From positions 1-44,094 of the forward strand of contig JAJDNV010000218.1 in NCBI GenBank assembly GCA_022340545.1: a stretch of DNA of 44,094 bases, read 5' to 3'. The stretch comes from Acidobacteriota bacterium. Lineage in GTDB: Bacteria > Acidobacteriota > Vicinamibacteria > Fen-336. A program made the position numbers and the translations under genes. Under the pieces are notes generated by a model, which worked only from the letters and a program-made list of their open reading frames with translations, had not been told where the DNA came from and did not search any database. Below, one piece after another: positions 41,757 to 44,094 of this stretch (position 1 is its first letter; the number at the start of each line of letters is the position of its first letter).

Positions 41757-41781
41757 GCGACGGGGCCTCGGGCCCCGTCGC
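41757..41781 (-). terminator. Strong stem-loop after the TonB-dependent receptor gene
   Basis: A perfect 11-bp GC-rich stem (GCGACGGGGCC with GGCCCCGTCGC) with a 3-nt loop lies 3 bases after the receptor stop codon. No T-run follows on the minus strand. It is placed and shaped as a terminator. Confidence 0.55.
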
Positions 41782-41784
41782 GAT

Positions 41785-44094
41785 CTAGAACTCGAATCTC
41801 AGCGCGTACTGCAGCTGGCGTGGGTCCCCCACCCCCGTCCGCAAGAAGCCGTCGAAGTTGAACAGCAGGTCCGTGCTCAGCGGGTTGATACGGTTCTTGC
41901 TGTTGAAGGTGTTGAACATCTCGATGATCGGGACGAGTCGGAGCTGTTTGTCAGATCCCAGGCGGATGGGCCAGGAAAGGCGCCAGTCGAACGAGTTGTA
42001 CTCGTTGTCCTTGCGCTCGCCGTTGCGACCGCGATCCACGCCGTTGAGAACGCGGGGCACCGCGGTGATGGGCTGGGCCGAGCGGACCTGCCACCGGACG
42101 TTCAGGTTGAGCGGACCCACGTTTGCGAAGGCGAACAGGTTGAAGCGGTGCCGGATGTCGCGATCGGAGTAGCCGAAGTCCTTCTCGAGATCGGAGATGT
42201 CGTAGCTGCGGTCGGTGAACGGATCCCGCTCGTTGGAGTCGGTGTCCTTGTCGGTGGAGTAGACGTAGTTGGCGTCGAACTGGAACCCGTTCGAAAAGCG
42301 CTTGCGGACACCCAGCGTCAGACCACGATACTCGGACCGGCCAAGGCTGTTCGTGATGAAGACGTCGCCCAGAGCGGGCCCGAAGGGCCCCGGCCCGTAG
42401 GCCACGGTGTTGCCGGTCCCGGGGCCGAGATCACAGCACTCGCCCGGCTCCCGGTTGATCTGGAGGAAGCGGGTCAGGTTCTCCCCCTTCGACCAGGTGA
42501 AGTCGGCGTAGGCGGCCACGTCGGCGATGATCTCCCGCTCGACGGCCACGTTCCACGTGGTGATCCGGGGGTTCTTGTAGTCCTTGTCGAAGGCACGGAT
42601 GCCGGTGAAGTCCGGGAACACACCCGGCGGGTTGGGCGTGGCCTCGAAGACCCCTGGCCATGTGGGCATGGGCACGCCGAACGTCGCCAGCTCGGAGGAG
42701 CGGAACTCGGTCCTCTGCTGCAGGCCGTTCGTGGTGACGGATCCGACCTGGCTGAGCATGTTCTGCCGCGGGTTGTAGATGCCGAAGTTCCCGCGAACGA
42801 CGGTCTTCGCGTCGTTGGTCACGTCCCAGGCGAAGCCGAGGCGTGGCTGCCACATGTCCCACTGGTCCGGGATGGTTCCGTCGGACGGGAAGTCGGGGTC
42901 GCCGATGAACTGCGCGTAGGCCGTGGTCTGGGGATCCACGGTCTCGGGCATCGTCTGGGCGTCCCAGCGCAGCCCGAAGTTCAGGGTCAAGTTCGGCCGC
43001 ACCTTCCAGGTGTCCTGGACGAAGAACCCGAACTCGTTGTTGCTGATGACCGAGGCCCCCGGTGGTGGCACGTTCGCGAACCCGGTCCCGACGTCCTGCA
43101 GATAGAGCAGGAGGGGACCGCCGCTGAAGGCAGAGCCGGGGGGACACGTGGCGGGGGCGGTGACATAGCTTCCGTCCGTACAGCTGATCGTGTTGGGCCC
43201 GAACCCTCCCGGCGCGGCCGGCGAGGCATAGCGTAGGAAGCCGGTTGCGGAAGCGAAGAGGTAGCGCCCGGTGAAGAAGCCTCGGAAGACCTGGTCGTTC
43301 AGGCTGTGGATCCACTCCCCGCCCAGCTTGATCGTGTGCTCGCCCTTCACGACCGTGAAGGTGTCTCGCAGCTGGGCGCGCCAGAAGGTCTCGTCGACGT
43401 TGGGCTGCAGGAAGAAGGGGTCGCCGAAGCGGAAGGAGGGACTGAACCCGATCCCGGTGTCGGCGGTCAGGCCGGAGCCGGCGGCGGTGCGGGGCCGGAC
43501 CTCCCGTGAGTAGGTGAAGTGGAACTCGTTCAGCTTGGTGGGAGAGATCGTGCTGAAGAGGTTGGCGTTGAGGACATTGATTCGCGCCGGATCCCCCTCG
43601 ATGCCGTTGGCGGAGTTGCCGAAGGTCGACACGTCGAAGGTCTCGTTCTCCTTGCGGGAGTGGTTGAAGTTCCACGAGACGGCAAGGGTGTTGCTGTCGT
43701 TGATGTTCCAGTCGACCTTGAGCAGGGTGGCGAGGGTCTCGACGGGATGAGCGATGGGTCGCCCGTCGTCCACCCCCAGGCTCGTCTGGAGGAAGTTGAG
43801 CAGCGCCACACGCTGGCAGTCGGCGCTGGAGTTGATGAGGTCCTCGTTCGCAGGAACCGTCGGGTTGGAGACGGGGCAGGGCTCGCCGATCGGGACCGAG
43901 AGGTTTGGTCGCGTGAAGTCCCCGGTGATGCCCTCGACGGCGAAGAAGTAGAACAGCCGGTCCTTCCTGATGGGGCCGCCGAGGGTGCCCCCCCACTGCT
44001 CGCGGTGGAAATCCTCGAGCCTCGTCCCGTCGGACAGGTCGCCGGTCAGCGCCTCGTTGCGACCATAGAAGAAGGCGCTTCCGTGCGTCTCGTT
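41785..44094 (-). CDS. TonB-dependent receptor, Oar-like (N-terminus outside window)
   Basis: The frame is open to the right edge, so only the C-terminal 769 residues are here. They show the plug end and beta-barrel of an Oar-like receptor of the Acidobacteria type: THGSAFFYGRNEAL and REQWGGTLGGPIRKDRLFYF near the visible start, then barrel strands such as EFGFFVQDTWKVRPNLTLN. It ends in LQYALRFEF, an aromatic C-terminus as in outer-membrane barrels. Such receptors import large substrates, often glycans or peptides, with TonB energy, but no substrate can be assigned. Start is beyond 44094. A stem-loop follows the stop. Confidence 0.9.
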   Translation of the reverse strand, partial: NETHGSAFFYGRNEALTGDLSDGTRLEDFHREQWGGTLGGPIRKDRLFYFFAVEGITGDFTRPNLSVPIGEPCPVSNPTVPANEDLINSSADCQRVALLNFLQTSLGVDDGRPIAHPVETLATLLKVDWNINDSNTLAVSWNFNHSRKENETFDVSTFGNSANGIEGDPARINVLNANLFSTISPTKLNEFHFTYSREVRPRTAAGSGLTADTGIGFSPSFRFGDPFFLQPNVDETFWRAQLRDTFTVVKGEHTIKLGGEWIHSLNDQVFRGFFTGRYLFASATGFLRYASPAAPGGFGPNTISCTDGSYVTAPATCPPGSAFSGGPLLLYLQDVGTGFANVPPPGASVISNNEFGFFVQDTWKVRPNLTLNFGLRWDAQTMPETVDPQTTAYAQFIGDPDFPSDGTIPDQWDMWQPRLGFAWDVTNDAKTVVRGNFGIYNPRQNMLSQVGSVTTNGLQQRTEFRSSELATFGVPMPTWPGVFEATPNPPGVFPDFTGIRAFDKDYKNPRITTWNVAVEREIIADVAAYADFTWSKGENLTRFLQINREPGECCDLGPGTGNTVAYGPGPFGPALGDVFITNSLGRSEYRGLTLGVRKRFSNGFQFDANYVYSTDKDTDSNERDPFTDRSYDISDLEKDFGYSDRDIRHRFNLFAFANVGPLNLNVRWQVRSAQPITAVPRVLNGVDRGRNGERKDNEYNSFDWRLSWPIRLGSDKQLRLVPIIEMFNTFNSKNRINPLSTDLLFNFDGFLRTGVGDPRQLQYALRFEF

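Overview
The window is GC-rich DNA that looks like an environmental Acidobacteriota-type chromosome. That placement is an inference from the gene mix: an Oar-like TonB-dependent receptor, a fused MFS/spermidine-synthase-like protein, an Npt-type nucleotide transporter, many exported or cytosolic peptidases, an OPT transporter and a two-gene saccharopine pathway. No rRNA, tRNA or CRISPR array was seen, so the phylum is not proven.

Left part (1-12.3 kb): a degenerate HtrA-like PDZ protein abuts a CPA2 cation/proton antiporter. These converge on an E1 alpha/beta fusion of the branched-chain 2-oxoacid dehydrogenase type and a 961-residue MFS/spermidine-synthase-like membrane protein. A SpmA-SpmB fusion and an EamA transporter follow on the plus strand. 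A minus-strand pair then encodes the lysine-forming and glutamate-forming saccharopine dehydrogenases (lysine breakdown).

12.3-14.6 kb is a scar region. It holds a frameshifted IS91-type transposase remnant, a sulfatase of clearly lower GC, and a relic of a second lysine-ketoglutarate reductase gene in which the start codon is joined to an internal piece.

14.6-28.8 kb is a protein and carboxylate use region: an M29 aminopeptidase, then a minus-strand run of S10 peptidase - outer-membrane barrel protein - S10 peptidase paralogue - TctC/TctB fusion - TctA. An OmpA-like protein, an M1 aminopeptidase, a possible 56-aa gene, an OPT transporter and an FucP-like MFS transporter follow. A 36-bp perfect palindrome over the OPT stop codon starts a row of four covarying stem-loops.

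30.1-40.35 kb is the most interesting part. A sigma-54 activator with a cysteine-rich PAS domain is divergent from an apparent operon encoding a small CxxC protein, a cNMP-type domain protein, DsrE2-like, TusA, MvhD-like, an HdrA with a GltD-like module inserted in it, a second HdrA, a winged-helix protein, HdrC, an HdrB with only one CCG motif, and a cupin. A good -24/-12 promoter lies ahead of the first gene. The whole block is bracketed by a 36-bp direct repeat (34/36 identical) that is exactly the 3' end of the neighbouring nucleotide-transporter gene. I read it as a heterodisulfide-reductase-like / sulfur-carrier island that entered at the 3' end of that gene. The window ends inside a TonB-dependent receptor gene.
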